A stretch of 64,000 nt of DNA from Gnetum montanum (lineage: Eukaryota; Streptophyta; Gnetopsida; Gnetales; Gnetaceae), in assembly GCA_015680685.1 (NCBI GenBank), contig MNCI01013895.1, positions 352,162-416,161 of the forward strand, written 5' to 3'. Under the pieces are notes generated by a model that worked only from the letters and a program-made list of their open reading frames with translations, was not told where the DNA came from and made no database searches. The stretch's first letter is position 1; each line of letters opens with the position of its first letter. Of the stretch, positions 11,739 through 24,412 are shown one piece after another. The translations under genes and the position numbers were made by a program.

Positions 11739-13460
11739 TGATAAGCGGCGAGATACCCCTATGTCCAACCATACGAATAAAAGTGTTCACGCGTGATCCG
11801 ATCGAACTCCAAGGATTAAGTGCTTATGCGCTTACACAAAACAAGGATGGGTTATGCGATCGTTGTTTTCCCAAGCGTACTTGTAAGGCACAATTGTATG
11901 GTTAAGTAAACTTGAGGTATATGATTTCTATGCTTTTTATGTTTTATGTTCCTGGTGCTTAAAATAGAGAAATGAAATAATTGAGTAACTAATTTAATTT
12001 AACTAATCAACTATGCTCTAACTAGTTGATGAATCATAATTCATTAGGCTCCGATATCAGACCCACGATATTGGATCCACGATATCGAGTACACGATATC
12101 GCGGCCTGGCTAGCAATATCGGATACACAATATCGTGACTCCTGTGTAGGCCTATAAATACACATGTAGACACACGGAGTGGAGGAGTAGTTCAGTTAGA
12201 AGTTAGTTTTCATTTTTAGTCCTTCTCAACCCTTTCTCCTAGTGCATGCCCGCAATGTGATGATTGTAATTGTACAGCACCTTTATTCGAGTGTGATGTA
12301 CTTGGACACGCACATGACTGAAAATAAATATCGAGATTACTTCATCATTGTAGCATTCACTTAGTTTAATTATTTAATTGTTATTTATTGCTTTCTTAAT
12401 TAATACTTCTTTTCCCTCAACTCCTATCCCTGTTATTAAACACGGAATGAGTACAACTTAATCATGAGCATTTAAGTGTGACTACTTAGTATCCCAATAG
12501 CGTACCTAGGATATGCGCTTGGTAATCCCAGTAGTAGTCATACACAAGGTCCAAGATGTGTACAGATGATTAAGGAACAAACGTTCATTGCACTTAGGCT
12601 AGTTTAGATTCTCTCCTCCTATGTCCTATTAGCTTAACTCTCTCTCTCTCCCTTTTCCTCCTAGCTTAATTAAAGTTATTTTCTATTGCCTCTAGGAGTA
12701 GCACTAGTTTAGGACTGCATCATACACCTCATTCTATGTTAAACCATACATGACAAAGAAAATACTACTCTAGATGGGAAGACAACGAACTGTGATCAAT
12801 GAGTAACTATCTAGATACCACAACTAGCCCATTTGCGGAGTTCAACCGGATCATGCATAAAACACTCATATTCGTATGGTTGAGTGTAGGGGTACCTCAC
12901 CACTCATCACTAATCCTAACACCATCATCCATTCCCACTTTCCGGATACATCCTGAACCAATGCAACACTACTAGGATTACCAAACGCTAATCGTTATTA
13001 GGTTACCAAGTGTTCCACATATGCTCGAAGTAGTCATGCTAAGTGTGCTGACTTGTTGAAAATTAATAATTTTATAAAAACAACATCAATTAACTAATGA
13101 AAGCATTAAATAATTGTAAATAACATTAAATGCAATAAATAAGCTATTCTGAATGTTACAAGGTTTATCACAAAGTTCATCTTTATTTTTGGACACAAGG
13201 TGTGCTCAAGTACACAATGCTCGAATAAAGATCCGTTCACTTTATGACTCCTACTACAAGAACTCAGAAATAATTCTAACTCTGGAAAGGGAAAACTGCA
13301 AGAGTTCGACTAAGGAACTAAGAAACTAACTACAAAATCAAGTGCCCTTGTCTCTTATTTATAGGCAATGAGATAAGTTCCGATATCGCATGTCCGATAT
13401 CACTTTGACATCTCCGATATCAAGGATCCAATATTGGGGGTTCAATATCGTGACTCATCA
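11739..13460 (-). repeat. element A 3' LTR, interrupted by a solo LTR
   Basis: Parts 11739-12026 and 12910-13460 match the continuous right LTR (30664-31493) in order. The sequence between is the solo LTR. The gene-sense start is TGATGAGTCACG at 13460. A TATA-like TATAAATAA lies near 13355-13365 in gene sense. GATATC palindromes cluster in the U3 part (13380-13450). Confidence 0.88.
12027..12909 (+). mobile_element. solo LTR (883 bp) inside the 3' LTR of element A
   Basis: Starts TGATGAATCA and ends CACTCATCA. It is flanked by a 5-bp target duplication, CTAGT (12022-12026) and CTAAT (12910-12914), with one mismatch. The undisturbed site can be read in A's other LTR at about 30946-30955. It has a TATA-like CCTATAAATA at 12151-12160 and several GATATC sites in the first 110 bp. 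No internal region remains, as expected after recombination between two LTRs. Confidence 0.9.
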
Positions 13461-13472
13461 TGCCCCCACGAC
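13461..13472 (-). other. polypurine tract of element A
   Basis: In gene sense GTCGTGGGGGCA directly before the LTR start. The same tract, with A in place of G or C near its end, lies before the 3' LTRs of D (57804-57814) and E2 (58501-58512). It primes plus-strand DNA synthesis. Confidence 0.8.
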
Positions 13473-15499
13473 TAAATGAAAACTCATCTTCGAGTTCCTT
13501 ACAAAATATTGGGAAGGTATGGGATTATTGACTAAATGACAACTGGCGATGACATGGAACAACAGAATCGAAGTGCCCGGTGAATGGATCAACAAACATA
13601 TTATAGCATTGGTGTTCATAACCATTGTGGTGAACACTGTACATAGATGACATCCAAATCCTTGAAGAGAGAGAGAGAGAAGAAAATGAGATGCATTGTT
13701 GCCAATGTCAAAATTGTGCACACCATTGTTCATCCATGGCCACATGATTAAGTGTGTTCCTTGCATAAATGTTCCAGCTCTAGTCCATCCTGAGTGCTTC
13801 CTCCTATCCTAGTCCATTGTTCATGTGATCACCATCTGCACACACAACACAATCACAAATTAGCAAGGATAGATAAGATATAATGTAATTGATACCTTGC
13901 CTCAATATGAAGCACCTTGGCTAGGTTGTGGTTATGGCAGATACTGGGTTAGTGGTTTGTAATTGATAACTACCCATGGTGTAGGGGTGAGATATGTAAT
14001 GAAATGGAAAAATTTACGACGGGCCCCCATGACTAAGAGCGAACCTCCAATAGCAATAGGGTGGAAGACAAAAGAACAAGAAAGATGAGAGAAATAACAA
14101 TGGTGAAGCCAATAAAACAAGAACAAAAATATATGTCATGGATGGGGTGAAATGAGAAATAATTGATTGAAAGAAATGTTTAAGGGAAAGAACTTAATAA
14201 TTGCACCAAAAAGGAATGCCAATGGATCCTCCCCAAAGCAGGCTCATGCCCTTTATGCCCTAACAAACCCACAAACCAAAGAGTCCATAGGCTCTAAGAA
14301 TGACATTTGGAAGCAATAGTTAAGAATTCTCCTACAAGAATTTATCAAAGAACAACAATGTGTTGACCAAGATATAGACTACTCATAAAACCGGCAATGA
14401 GGTGGAAAATGGAAAGTAATATGAAAGGAGAGAAGGGAATGGAATGGAATCCCAAAATCAAGGTTGTGTAAAGTTCCTTGTGTAGTATGTGATTAAGGTG
14501 ACTTAATAAAATTCAATCCAAATCCATATTAAAACCAACCACATCCAGTGACCTCACATCAACACTCTTGACCAACCCATTCTCCTGAAGCAGCAAGAAT
14601 GTGTTCACAGAGCAACCACCATCCCAAAAAGAGAAGAATAAAGAAGCAGGAAGTGAGAAAGGGCCTTAGTTAGAGAGAACCTTTAGACATGGGTAACATG
14701 TCTTTCCAATGCCATAACTAGTGCTTGTAGCCCATGTTTCTTTATTATGTCTAAGGGGTGTGCTTTGAATTCCCACTAGGATTTTTTTTTTTTTTTTTTT
14801 TTTTTGCGTGAGAACCACACCATGTAAAGACTTATTTGATTCATCCAACTTCCTAATATTAGTTGATAGTGGAATGGCAGGAAACCTATGAAAAACATCC
14901 AAGTACCTAAGAGAATGGCCAGCACAAATGCGTTGAATCTCCTTGAAGTCACACCCTTTTCAATCTATTTAAATCTTTCCTTGGTTTGAAGAGTACCAAG
15001 TCACAAATTCATTAGTAAGTTTGCTTAGAAAAAGGGACAGTACATTTCCAAAATAAAGGGAGACCATAGAGTTGAATGGATGAATGGATGACATGGACTC
15101 ATTGCCTATTTTATCAAAAGAAACCATATTTTAGTATCAACATTAGAAGTCATAGGTAAAAAGCGAACATTAGCAACCAACACCATTATAGTCCAACCCA
15201 CCATCATGAGCACTTATTATATGACGAGTGAGAGTAATTCAAAAAAAATGTAATAGATAAAGAAATAGTGAAAATATTAATAATGGTGTAAAAAAAAATA
15301 AGTAAAGATGAAGAATGTGTAAAACAAAAAAGACAAAGGAACAAAGGAACTGAGGGCTTAGAATGGTTAGCATTGGTGGCCATATCTCCCACGATTGAGT
15401 TGGAGGGAGGAGATCCAAAATAATGAGCAAGGTTTTCCATTAAAAGAGGTAGTGTTAGTACTGGTCGTTTTAGGCTCATGGAAAGGTTTGGTTTGCTAG
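13473..15499 (-). other. element A spacer between integrase and 3' LTR
   Basis: About 2 kb with no gene I recognise. Athila elements often carry an env-like frame here; none is evident, only short open frames of hydrophobic composition (for example 15204-15479). It contains a T run (about 14779-14805) and a GA run (about 13663-13682). The first 50 bp next to the polypurine tract are shared with E2 (58500-58550). ORF-X of D and E2 is absent. Confidence 0.55.
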
Positions 15500-16680
15500 A
15501 TGTTGACTAATAATTTTCTATCTAGGCTTTCAAGTTTATAGATCATCATGGCCCCAGAAGAAAATGTTTCATGAATGATATAAGGTCCTTTCCACAGCAT
15601 TTGAAATTTAGTTCATTGTGGCACATGTGTGGAATTCCAATAGAAAACCTTATCTCCTAGTTGGTATGTAACTTTCCTAATTCTTAGGTCATGACGTTGC
15701 TTGCTGAAGGCCTTGTGCAATTCATTGGATGACAGGGCGGCTAATCAGTTTTCATTTAGCAAGTTAAGGTTCATTAACCATTCTTTTTGTGCTAGACTAA
15801 GGTCAACGTTGAGGTCACATGCTATAGATAGTATACGGAGCTCAGCTTGGATAGGAAGTGTTGGAAGTTTACCATACACTAGCTCATAGGGAGAATAACC
15901 TATAGGGAGTTTTCATTTGGAGTGGTATTCCCAAAGAGCGTCGTTCAGTTTGGCACTCCAGTCTCGCCTATATTTTCCAATGGTTTGTGTCAATATTTTT
16001 GTAATCTCCCTATTGATGACCTCATTTTGACCATTCGCTTGAGGATGATGTGGTGTAGTCAGCTTATGCTCAACTCCTAAGCATTGCATTAATTTTTGAA
16101 AGGTCGCACCTGTAAAATGTGTACCATTATCAGAATTAAGTGCACGAGGCACATCAAACCTATTTATGATTTTTTGTTGAACAAGTCGTGCAGCGGTAGA
16201 GGATGTATTATCAGTAACAGCAGCTACTTCTGCCCACTTTGTAAAATAGTTAACAATAACAACAATGTAGGCTTTTCCATTGGACATTGGTGTGATAGGC
16301 CCCATAAAATCAATACCCCATATGTTGAAGGGTTTTAAAAGTTGAATCCATTGTTGTGGACCCTCCATTCTAGCAGTCATTCCTCCATCACGTTGGCAGC
16401 GCTCACGAGATTGGATGAAATGATGAGTGTCCCAGAACAATGTAGGCCAATAATATCCTACAATCAAGATTTTAATGGCTATTCATCTCCCAAAATAATG
16501 ACGCCCACAAGGGCCCTCATGAGCATCTTGGAGAACTCACAATTGATTCACATCGGGAACAGACCATCGGACCAAGCCATCGGAACATACCTTATAAAGG
16601 TATCCATTGATTTCCATGAAATATTTGGCTCAGTGAAGAAATTATTATTTCTTTTTAACGTTTAGCCCTTATGGTGTTTC
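15500..16680 (-). pseudogene. element A integrase
   Basis: Ty3/gypsy integrase, which inserts the DNA copy. The core is well kept between 16467 and 15913: the first catalytic Asp in G-I-D-F-M-G-P-I, the second in S-D-N-G-T-H-F and the Glu in N-G-Q-N-E-V-I-N-R-E. The N-terminal zinc-binding part (about 16465-16540) has lost a cysteine (E-R-C-Q-R where C-x2-C is usual) and holds a stop. A C-terminal tail with Y-Q-L-G-D-K-V continues to about 15500 beyond a stop at 15912. The catalytic triad is complete but the gene is broken. Confidence 0.87.
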
Positions 16681-18435
16681 TTATGTGAGAAGATACATAA
16701 GAATGCTATTATACCAATTTGTATATGTAGTTAATTGATTGTTTATTACACCTGCAAAGAGGAGTTCATCAAGAAAATGGTCAAAAATTGGATATTCATC
16801 CTCTTTGTTGTCCCATCCTAACCAAGATAAATGATCAGCAACAACATTCTCAGTGCCTTTATGATCGATCATCGTAAGATCAAACTCTTGTAAGATCATG
16901 AGCCATTGTATGATGTGAGGGCTCACCATTGGTTTCTTCATTAGGAACCATATTGCACTATGATTCGTGTGTACAAATATCTTATAGCCTAATACATAGT
17001 GCCTAAATTTTTCTAGTGTAAACACCATAGCCATTAACTCTTTTTCTATTGTGGTGTAGTTGATTTGTGCATAAGCAATACTTCGGCTTGCATAATGAAT
17101 GTAATAGGGACACTTTTGGTCATCTAACTGTGTAAGTACGGCTCCTAAAGCAAAATTGGATGCATCAATCATTATATGGAATGGTTTGGACCAGTCAAAA
17201 GCTTGTAGGATGGGTGTTTCTACAAGCTTCTATTTCAAGGTTTGGAAAGCTAGCTCACATTCTTTAGTCCATTCAAAGGGTACGTCCTTCTTTGTTAATT
17301 CTACCAATGGTTTTGCAATCTTCAAAAATTTCTCGATGAGGCATCTATAATAGCCAGTATGTCCAAGGAATGATCGAATATCTTTTACAGTTTTAGGTTG
17401 ATGAGTGATTCCTTGGATGACTTTAACCTTTTTAGGATCTACCTCTATCCCTATTTGTGAAATCTTATGCCCTAATACAATGCCTTCTTATACCATTAAA
17501 TGGCTTTTTTGCCAATTGAGCCTTAAGTTGGTTTTAATACATCATTTCAATACTTGCTCTAATCGGTCCAATGCTTGTTCAAAGTCTACTTCATAGGTGG
17601 AGAAATCATCCATAAAAACCTCCACACCATTTCCTATTTGCTGCTGAAATATACTTAGAACCAAACTTTGAAATGTTGCTAGGGCATTGCACAAGCCAAA
17701 TAGCATCTATCTATATGCAAATGTACCCCAAGAACTCATGAATGTAGTCTTGGCTTGGTCTTCTGATGCTATTTGACTTTGATTGTACCCATTATAACCA
17801 TCCATAAAACTATAATAACAATGCCCTACAATGATATCTAAGACTTGGTCCATGAATGACAATGGAAAATGGTCTTTAAATGTTGCCATGTTTAATAGCC
17901 TAAATTCTATACACACCCTCCATTTACCTCCCTTTTTAGGTATAATGACTAATGGACTAACCCATTGACTATTAGCAATGGGGTAGATGAACTCAGCCTT
18001 CAAAAGTTGCTCAATTTATTCTTTAACTACTTGCTTAATCTTTGGGTTCAATCATCTTTGCAGTTGTCGTCGAGGCTTCATAGAGGGGTCAATGTAAATT
18101 CTATGCTGGCATATCCTAAGATCTATTTCGGTTAATTTGGGATATGACCAAGAAAAGGCTTTTGACCATTTATTGACCATCTTCAATAGTCTTTCTTTTT
18201 GTTGAGAAGCGAGCTTAACATTAATGATTACTAGTTTTTCATTCTTGAGAAGTGTATACTCCATACTGGTGGGCAGCGGTTTTAATTCGAGGGGCTCTTG
18301 CTTAAACTTGTTAGGGATTTCCAACTTCCCCCAGTTGATATTTTTGGTGTCAGTACTTGGGAGTTGGTGGTGGACTTGCTCTAATGCATCTATGCTATCG
18401 ATATAGGTGCAAGTCAAGATCTTAGTTGGTTCCAT
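16681..18435 (-). pseudogene. element A reverse transcriptase and RNase H
   Basis: The RT connection (18435-18052) shows S-W-S-Y-P-K-L and I-D-P-S-M-K-P. RT follows with W-V-S-P-L-V-I-I-P-K-K-G-G, F-M-D-G-Y-N-G-Y-N-Q and the catalytic F-M-D-D-F at about 17595-17615. RNase H lies at about 17172-16800, starting at its first Asp in M-I-D-A-S-N-F-A-L-G and continuing with E-K-E-L-M-A-M-V-F. It is followed by G-T-E-N-V-V-A-D-H-L-S, typical of Athila. Several stops break RT between 17300 and 17710. It copies element RNA into DNA in a working relative. Confidence 0.9.
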
Positions 18436-18567
18436 GCATATAGTTGAATTGCTCTCTTGGTCAATTTTCAGACACTGGGTGCCTTCCTATCTTGTGGCTA
18501 CTGCATATAGGCATCTTTGTATGTCAATTATTTGTGCACATTGGTTGCATGCAAGCAATGTTAAAAG

Positions 18568-19137
18568 TTATATAAACCAAGACTTCTGCATGCAGTTACA
18601 CCCCATGTCACTGTATGCAATGCATGGAAATTTCTTCTTCTCGATATTTCCAAATGTATTTTCTTTTGATATTTCCAAGGAAAGATCATGTATTCCTAGG
18701 TGCACATCAATCATGCTTAGCCATGCTCTTCCCATTATGATTGGGAAGTCCCCCTTATAGTTGTTGACTTGAATCACTAGGAAATCAGCTAGATACGACC
18801 ATCCACAAATAATGGTGACGATGTCCTCCATTAATCCTAATGTAACAATGATGGACTAGTCGGCCAACTCTAAACGAATGTTACTCTTTTTTAGTGGAGG
18901 TAGGTTCTAGGCTTTGTACATTTCTTGAGAGATTAAGTTAACAGTAGAACCTGAATCCAAAAGAGCTTTGCAAGGCTCATTCCCAGAAATTTGCAAATAT
19001 ATAAGAGGATTTCTAGGATCAAAGAATTTCCTAGGAAGATGGCCAACTTTAATCCAATTAGTAATGGCATGAGTCAACATGACCATGTGCGTTGGGTGCG
19101 ATTTTTGGTTCGAAGGAAGCTCTAAAGATTCAAACAA
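18568..19137 (-). pseudogene. element A retropepsin-type protease
   Basis: The first frame (19137-18907) carries the active-site run A-L-L-D-S-G-S-T-V-N-L-I-S near its end, with the expected D-S-G triad. After a break, the second frame (18831-18568) has F-P-I-I-M-G-R-A-W-L-S, the usual second conserved loop of this family. It would cut the gag-pol polyprotein. The frame is split by stops. Confidence 0.85.
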
Positions 19138-20734
19138 TGGCGAGGCATTTGGATAATTAGCCGCTTGTGGCTGTAAGGACTTGGTTGGACTATTGGTTCT
19201 AAAGAAAGGTCTCTTCTTTGTGCAGTTGTCTAAACCAACAGTAGGTTGAGGATTGACAGCCCTTGTAGCATTATGTTGTTGTGGCTAGGTAGGAAGCTCA
19301 CCCTACATAGTTGGAGCAAGTGGTAATGAAGCTAAGGTTGGAAGAGGTGTAGTTGAATGAGAAGGATAGTACGTTTGTGAAACATCATTCCTAGGAGAAG
19401 GAGTTCTATAGTACTCGTGAATATGGTAGTGAGGCTAAGGAGCATGACTAGTAGAGTCACATGGAGAGATCGGTTGCTGAACGTAATACCCATATGAGTC
19501 AGGTTCACAGTAAAGGTATTGATGATATGGTAGTGACATCCCCCATGATTGTGGGTGTTGCCACTATTGATACTGTTCATTCAATTGTGATGGGACTCCA
19601 CTTAGATAATATGTCAAGGGTTGGTGGAACTGCCTTAGGTTACCTTGGGGATAAGGTAACCTTTTAGGTGCTTATCATCTGTTTAATTGTCGGTTTAGTG
19701 CATACACGCTAGACTCTTGCAGATGTGACACTCTTGGGAAACATCCTTTAGGATGGTCATATTGGCATATCTCATATCTGCCATCATTGTCTATGTCCAA
19801 ATCCACAACCTCTTCAATGACAGCAACTTTTCTCTTACCTTTGTTACATGCATATTCAACTTCTTTCTTTTTCCTTCTCTCTTGATCACTACCTTGTTCC
19901 CTAGACTTCTCTACTATTTTTAGAATGATTTGAAATTTATCATCTAGGGAGTTCCACATTTGATCTACCTTTGTCGATACTTCTGATGCAAATTTTTGAA
20001 TGGGCAATGTCTTCCTATTCACCATCTCTTCGAGTGGTGACTCTTCTTCATCTTCACAAAATCTAGCTTCCTTCTTTCGGAGGGCAAGATCTATGTTGTA
20101 TTCCTTTGCACTTTCTCTTTTTCTTAACTCACCTTCCTCCTTGGCAACTTGCTCCAACAATTTTTGTATTTGATGGGCTCTAAGCTCATATAGCCTTCCT
20201 TAGGCATAAGTCCCAAGCGTTCTTTGCATTTCATACCAAAGCCCATCTACAAGATGGTGTAGTTATTCCCTTTGTGAGTAACCATGGCCAAGGCAATGAT
20301 GTAATAATGCATAATATTGGCCCATGGTAGCATCCAAAGGTTCATGTCCTCCTTGTTTCTATCCTTGGATTGTCTTGTGTAGGTTGGACACTCGGGAGTA
20401 CGTTTGATACTTATCGTTGAATAGCTCTAACATGGTACTCCATTGATAAATGGATTCCGATTCTAAGGACTGGTACCAACTTTCCGCTTCCTTGATCAAT
20501 GTTCATGGAAAAACTTTAGTTTTTGCCACTTGTTTTCTATATTTTGCAAGGCACATGCATCATGAAATGCTTGTAGATGATTTTGAGGATCAGCATTGTA
20601 TCCACCTTCAAATCGTGGGATGTTGTTCATGTCTAGTCTTTTGATCCTACTATCCTTCTGGTGCCTTGTTGGAATTCTAATAGCCTCTATTATATCTACA
20701 TACTTCAGGTGGCAAGTAGGGGTTCATCATGATC
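19138..20734 (-). pseudogene. element A gag, C-terminal part
   Basis: Capsid-like sequence with W-Y-Q-S-L, Q-W-S-T-M-L-E-L-F-N-D-K-Y-Q-T-Y and L-H-H-C-L-G-H-G lies between about 20535 and 20240. A charged linker frame (20160-19675) follows and ends in a zinc-knuckle-like C-Q-Y-D-H-P-K-G-C, with one Cys of the expected pair replaced by Tyr. It aligns over its length with D gag at 33245-34150. The N-terminal part lies at 29627-30525, separated by element B. Confidence 0.82.
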
Positions 20735-20739
20735 ATACT

Positions 20740-22347
20740 TGTACTGACCTAAATCATCGGTGTAAGACTGGAAGGGAAAACAAACACCGAAAGATCATTG
20801 GGCAAGCACAGCTGACCTTGCCTTCGTTGTGAGGGTAATCTGGAAAAGAAAACGAAAGTAGAGTGCCTTGGATGTTTTTCATGCAAATAAACCAAGGACT
20901 TCCCCAAACGTAAGCTATGGCCTGTGCTGGGGTTATCGTAAACTAATGTTCGAAATGTAAACGGCGACGCATGAAATGTAAACAGAAACGTATGCAAAAC
21001 TGGTATTGCAAATAGAACGTAAACTGAATGTAAAAAGAGTAAACAATATAATGGCTGGCAAAATGAACTATATTGTATTGTTTAACAAGAATGTGCACCA
21101 GTCAAAGTGTAGCTGCACGTGTGGATGATGGGTCAAGCATTAAGCCCCGAGTGATGTGTGAAGTGCTCAGATGCTAGGAGTCAAGTGTGTCTGAGTGTCC
21201 TAGGCTGCTGGTTGATGCTTCCCAAGCCGTCAACCCTTAAAATTGCCAATGTTCAAAAATTTCCAACCCCCGGTTTATGTGAATTGACAAGGTATTTATA
21301 GGGCTTAGCTAGGTTCAGGCACAGAATCCATGGATGGAATTAACGGCCAAGAGATGAGAGGAAAACAGATCGTGTGACATGTGTCCGATGGATAGTTGTG
21401 TGTGAGTTGGACGCGCATGGGCAAGCTACGTTCTTGACCAAGTGCACTGTATCTTACAACATGTGTTGGTTTACAATGAAAATGATGTACAACAAGAGAA
21501 AATTCAATCCCAGCTCACTTGACCATGGATCGATTGCTGCCGAATGTTGACTAGAGTGGTTTCATGGTTGTTTGAGGCATCTCTACTTCATCAGGGCTCC
21601 CAACATGAGTTGATTGAGTCTTGGCGTGTCCTTAGCATGTGTTTGGAGTGCTTTTGTATGGGCATGAATAGTACTCATGTTGATGAATAGTGCTCACGTT
21701 GATGAATAGTGTTCATGCTAATGAATAGTACTCATGCTAATGAATAGTGGTCATGTTGATGAATAGTGCCCACACTGATGAATAGTACTCATGCTGGGCA
21801 TGACCTCAACGTGCGTGACGGGGTGCGTGAGGTAGAGTGATGTATTTTGCACCAAACTTTGGTTTTTGAACCCTAATTCTTGAAGTGTAATGATTGACTA
21901 ACTGTGATTGAAAAATTGAGCCTGAAAGTGCCTTGTTTTGACCATTTTTGTTAGGTCAAGCTACACTCATGCTGCCAGTGTGTCCACAGCGTGAGCTGCA
22001 GTGTGACCACAAAAACTTGCAAATTTTGGACCTGAAATGTGGAAGTTCTGGAAGCTAGGACTAGAGGTTGTCAACCCTGAACCCTAGGAGTGATGTGCAC
22101 CTTTGAATCATGTCATTTTAACTCAGTTTTGAGGCTGTTGGAGTTGGTTACGCTAAACTCATGCTGCCAACGTGTGTGCAGCGTGCGATGCAGCGTGCAT
22201 GTGAAAAATGTGTAAAATTTCCAGCATGAGTGCCCAAGATAAGCCAGCGTGAGTGTCATGCCTTAGTCAAATTTTTCCTCTTGAATGGTTGAAAGGGCTT
22301 GAGCCATTCTCATTTCAAAGTGTTAGGCCAAAATTAGTGGTGTTTCA
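20740..22347 (-). repeat. element B 3' LTR (1608 bp)
   Basis: Gene-sense start TGAAACACC at 22347, end GGTCAGTACA at 20740. It matches the right LTR (28067-29621), which lacks a short piece near 21840-21890. It contains a tandem array of an 18-bp-like unit with core TGAATAGT at about 21665-21790 and many GCGTGA/CAGCGTG runs around 21960-22260. Confidence 0.9.
21660..21795 (-). repeat. minisatellite in element B LTR
   Basis: About seven imperfect copies of an 18-bp unit built on TGAATAGTRCTCATGYTGA. The right LTR has a similar array at about 28985-29105 with six copies. The array was therefore present in the element before insertion. Confidence 0.8.
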
Positions 22348-24412
22348 TTGGCCCCTCTTTGTTGACGTCTGGAGGAATCCACCCAAGAGGCATTGAGAAA
22401 GAAGTGCAAACACCATGAACAAACAAGTACCAAGCATCATCCGTTGCCCATGGACTGGATGTTATTGCACCGTTTTCAAAAGTACATGGGATTGAGGGAA
22501 TGTAGTTCAAGATGCGAGGGGATTGGTTGTAAAAAGGGAAGCTAGGATTTGATCAAGGGTGATAATTGCTGCCGAGATTGTGGGAGAGAAATGTTCTCAC
22601 GTAAATGAGCTATATCTTTGATCCTTGTCAATAGCTAGTGTTTAGCAGACTCGGAGCCAAGACATAGGAGGTGCGTTCTTTGGAGAAACGGGACTCTCAT
22701 AGAGTGTTTAAGAGGCCCGTTGTAAACAGCTAAAGCCACGCGATGATGTGTAACATGGTCTCTTTGAGACACAAGTGTAGTTGTTTTCCAAGACAATTAC
22801 CTTCTTGCCTGGGGCTTGTATGAGAATAGCCAATAGTATTTGGTTTATGATGTCAACGGGGTCATGAACACCTTTTCCGTGCATTTCGCTCTTTGACCTT
22901 TTTGTTATTTTTATTTTTGTTTGTTTCTCTTTTTTTTTCTGCCTTGTTTTTCTTTTTGGTCTTTTTGAAAGAGCTTGCATTTGATGTTGTGCTCGTGTTC
23001 AAGCACTTGCTTTTTTTTTCATGCATCATGCACTGTGTTTTGCATTGCAACTATTTAGAGAGTCGTAATGTGCAACAATGTATCAAGGACTTTGAGATGA
23101 GTAGGGAATGTATCCAGGGGATTTAATTAAATAGGACAAAGGGAACATGATGGGGAATAGGGAATGTATTAGGAGTGGGGAATGTACTTATGAACAGATT
23201 GATTAACCCCAGTTGCGGGCGTTTAGGAAGAATGCGATACCTTGTCATCATGATGAAGTGCATCTACGCACGAACGCCTCAAGAGTGTCATCCTACAAAC
23301 ACAACTCCAAGAAGATAAGAAAACCACAAATGAATCGATTAACTAAGTACTTGAAAACAACCAAGGAGATGGAGCCAACAGGTGCAATTTCAAAGCAGAC
23401 AGAATCATAAACCACATCAGCTTCGTCAGGGTCCATGAGACAAATTATGCAACAAGTTTTTGTAAGACAATTGCCTTTCCACCCGGAGCTTGTATGGGAA
23501 GAGACAATTTCAGCAATAGATATTTTCAAGTATTGTCTGGTTGTCAATGATGTTACCAGTTTATAGTCTTAGCAGACTGTCGCAGGTTAGTTTCACATCA
23601 TAACCCTTCGGATGGTGCTAGTTTAGCATCGTAGCAGATGGTGCGTTGCTAGTTTATAGTCATAGAGGACTGTGAATATGCAAACCAGTTTATAGTCTTA
23701 GTGGACCCTGCATGCTAGTTTTATGTCATGGTGAACAAATGTGGTAGTTTTACTGTCATACCAGACGGAGCTCTATGGTGTCAGTTTACTGTCATGACTC
23801 CAGGACATTCTGTGGTATCAGTTTTAAGTCATGATGCTAGGACTGTTCTATGGTATCAGTTTTAAGTCATGATGCCAGGATTGTCTGTGTCAATTTATTG
23901 TCATAGTGAACTATCTGTACTTACCTTGCTTTTGTAAGGTGTGATGCTGTATGCATGGTCATGTTGTGTGTCTACAAGATCCTGCAAAGATCAACTAGGA
24001 AGAAAACAACATCAAGAGACACCTGTTGTACATAGAGTTAAAATGTATGAACGAAAGAAAAGAAATGCAAAAAGTGATAGTTTTAGGCTATTCTGGGCTG
24101 TATGCTAGTTTAAGGCCTTTTCGGGCCAAGTGTTTTTGTAGTTTTGTGTTTTTCAAATGCACTGTGTAAACTAAGTTGATGAATGTGTAAACAAAGAAAA
24201 ATGCGTAATCTAAGTGAGCGGGCAAAATGTAAACACGTAGGCTAGTGCAATGTAAACAAAAGTCAAAAATGCATGTCAAAGGGGCAGGCAGAAGGTAGGC
24301 AAGCATTTTTGGCCTAGGGAAAGTATTAGTCTTGTAGTTGCTTCCTAACCAGGCATGGATTAGGGAGCATGCAAGGTTCAAGATCCTCTGGGGGGCTGTC
24401 GGCTTCAACCAC
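22348..24412 (-). other. element B 3' region: polypurine tract and degenerate repeat array
   Basis: Starts next to the LTR with the tract AAAGAGGGGCCAA (gene sense, 22348-22360). At about 23555-23930 there are eight or more spaced copies of a motif close to AGTTTTATGTCATAGCGGAC. At 24103-24130 there is one copy of a second motif, AGTTTAAGGCCTTTTCGGGCC-like. I see no gene. This is where RT, RNase H and integrase should be. Confidence 0.7.

Noticed and set aside
15204-15479. Hydrophobic 91-codon minus-strand frame near the 3' LTR of A, a possible env remnant
   Set aside because: Composition is that of AT-rich sequence; no signal for an env-like protein and no match in D or E2.
23555-23930. The B motif array as a centromeric-type satellite
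   Set aside because: Too few, too degenerate and unevenly spaced, and bounded by the element.
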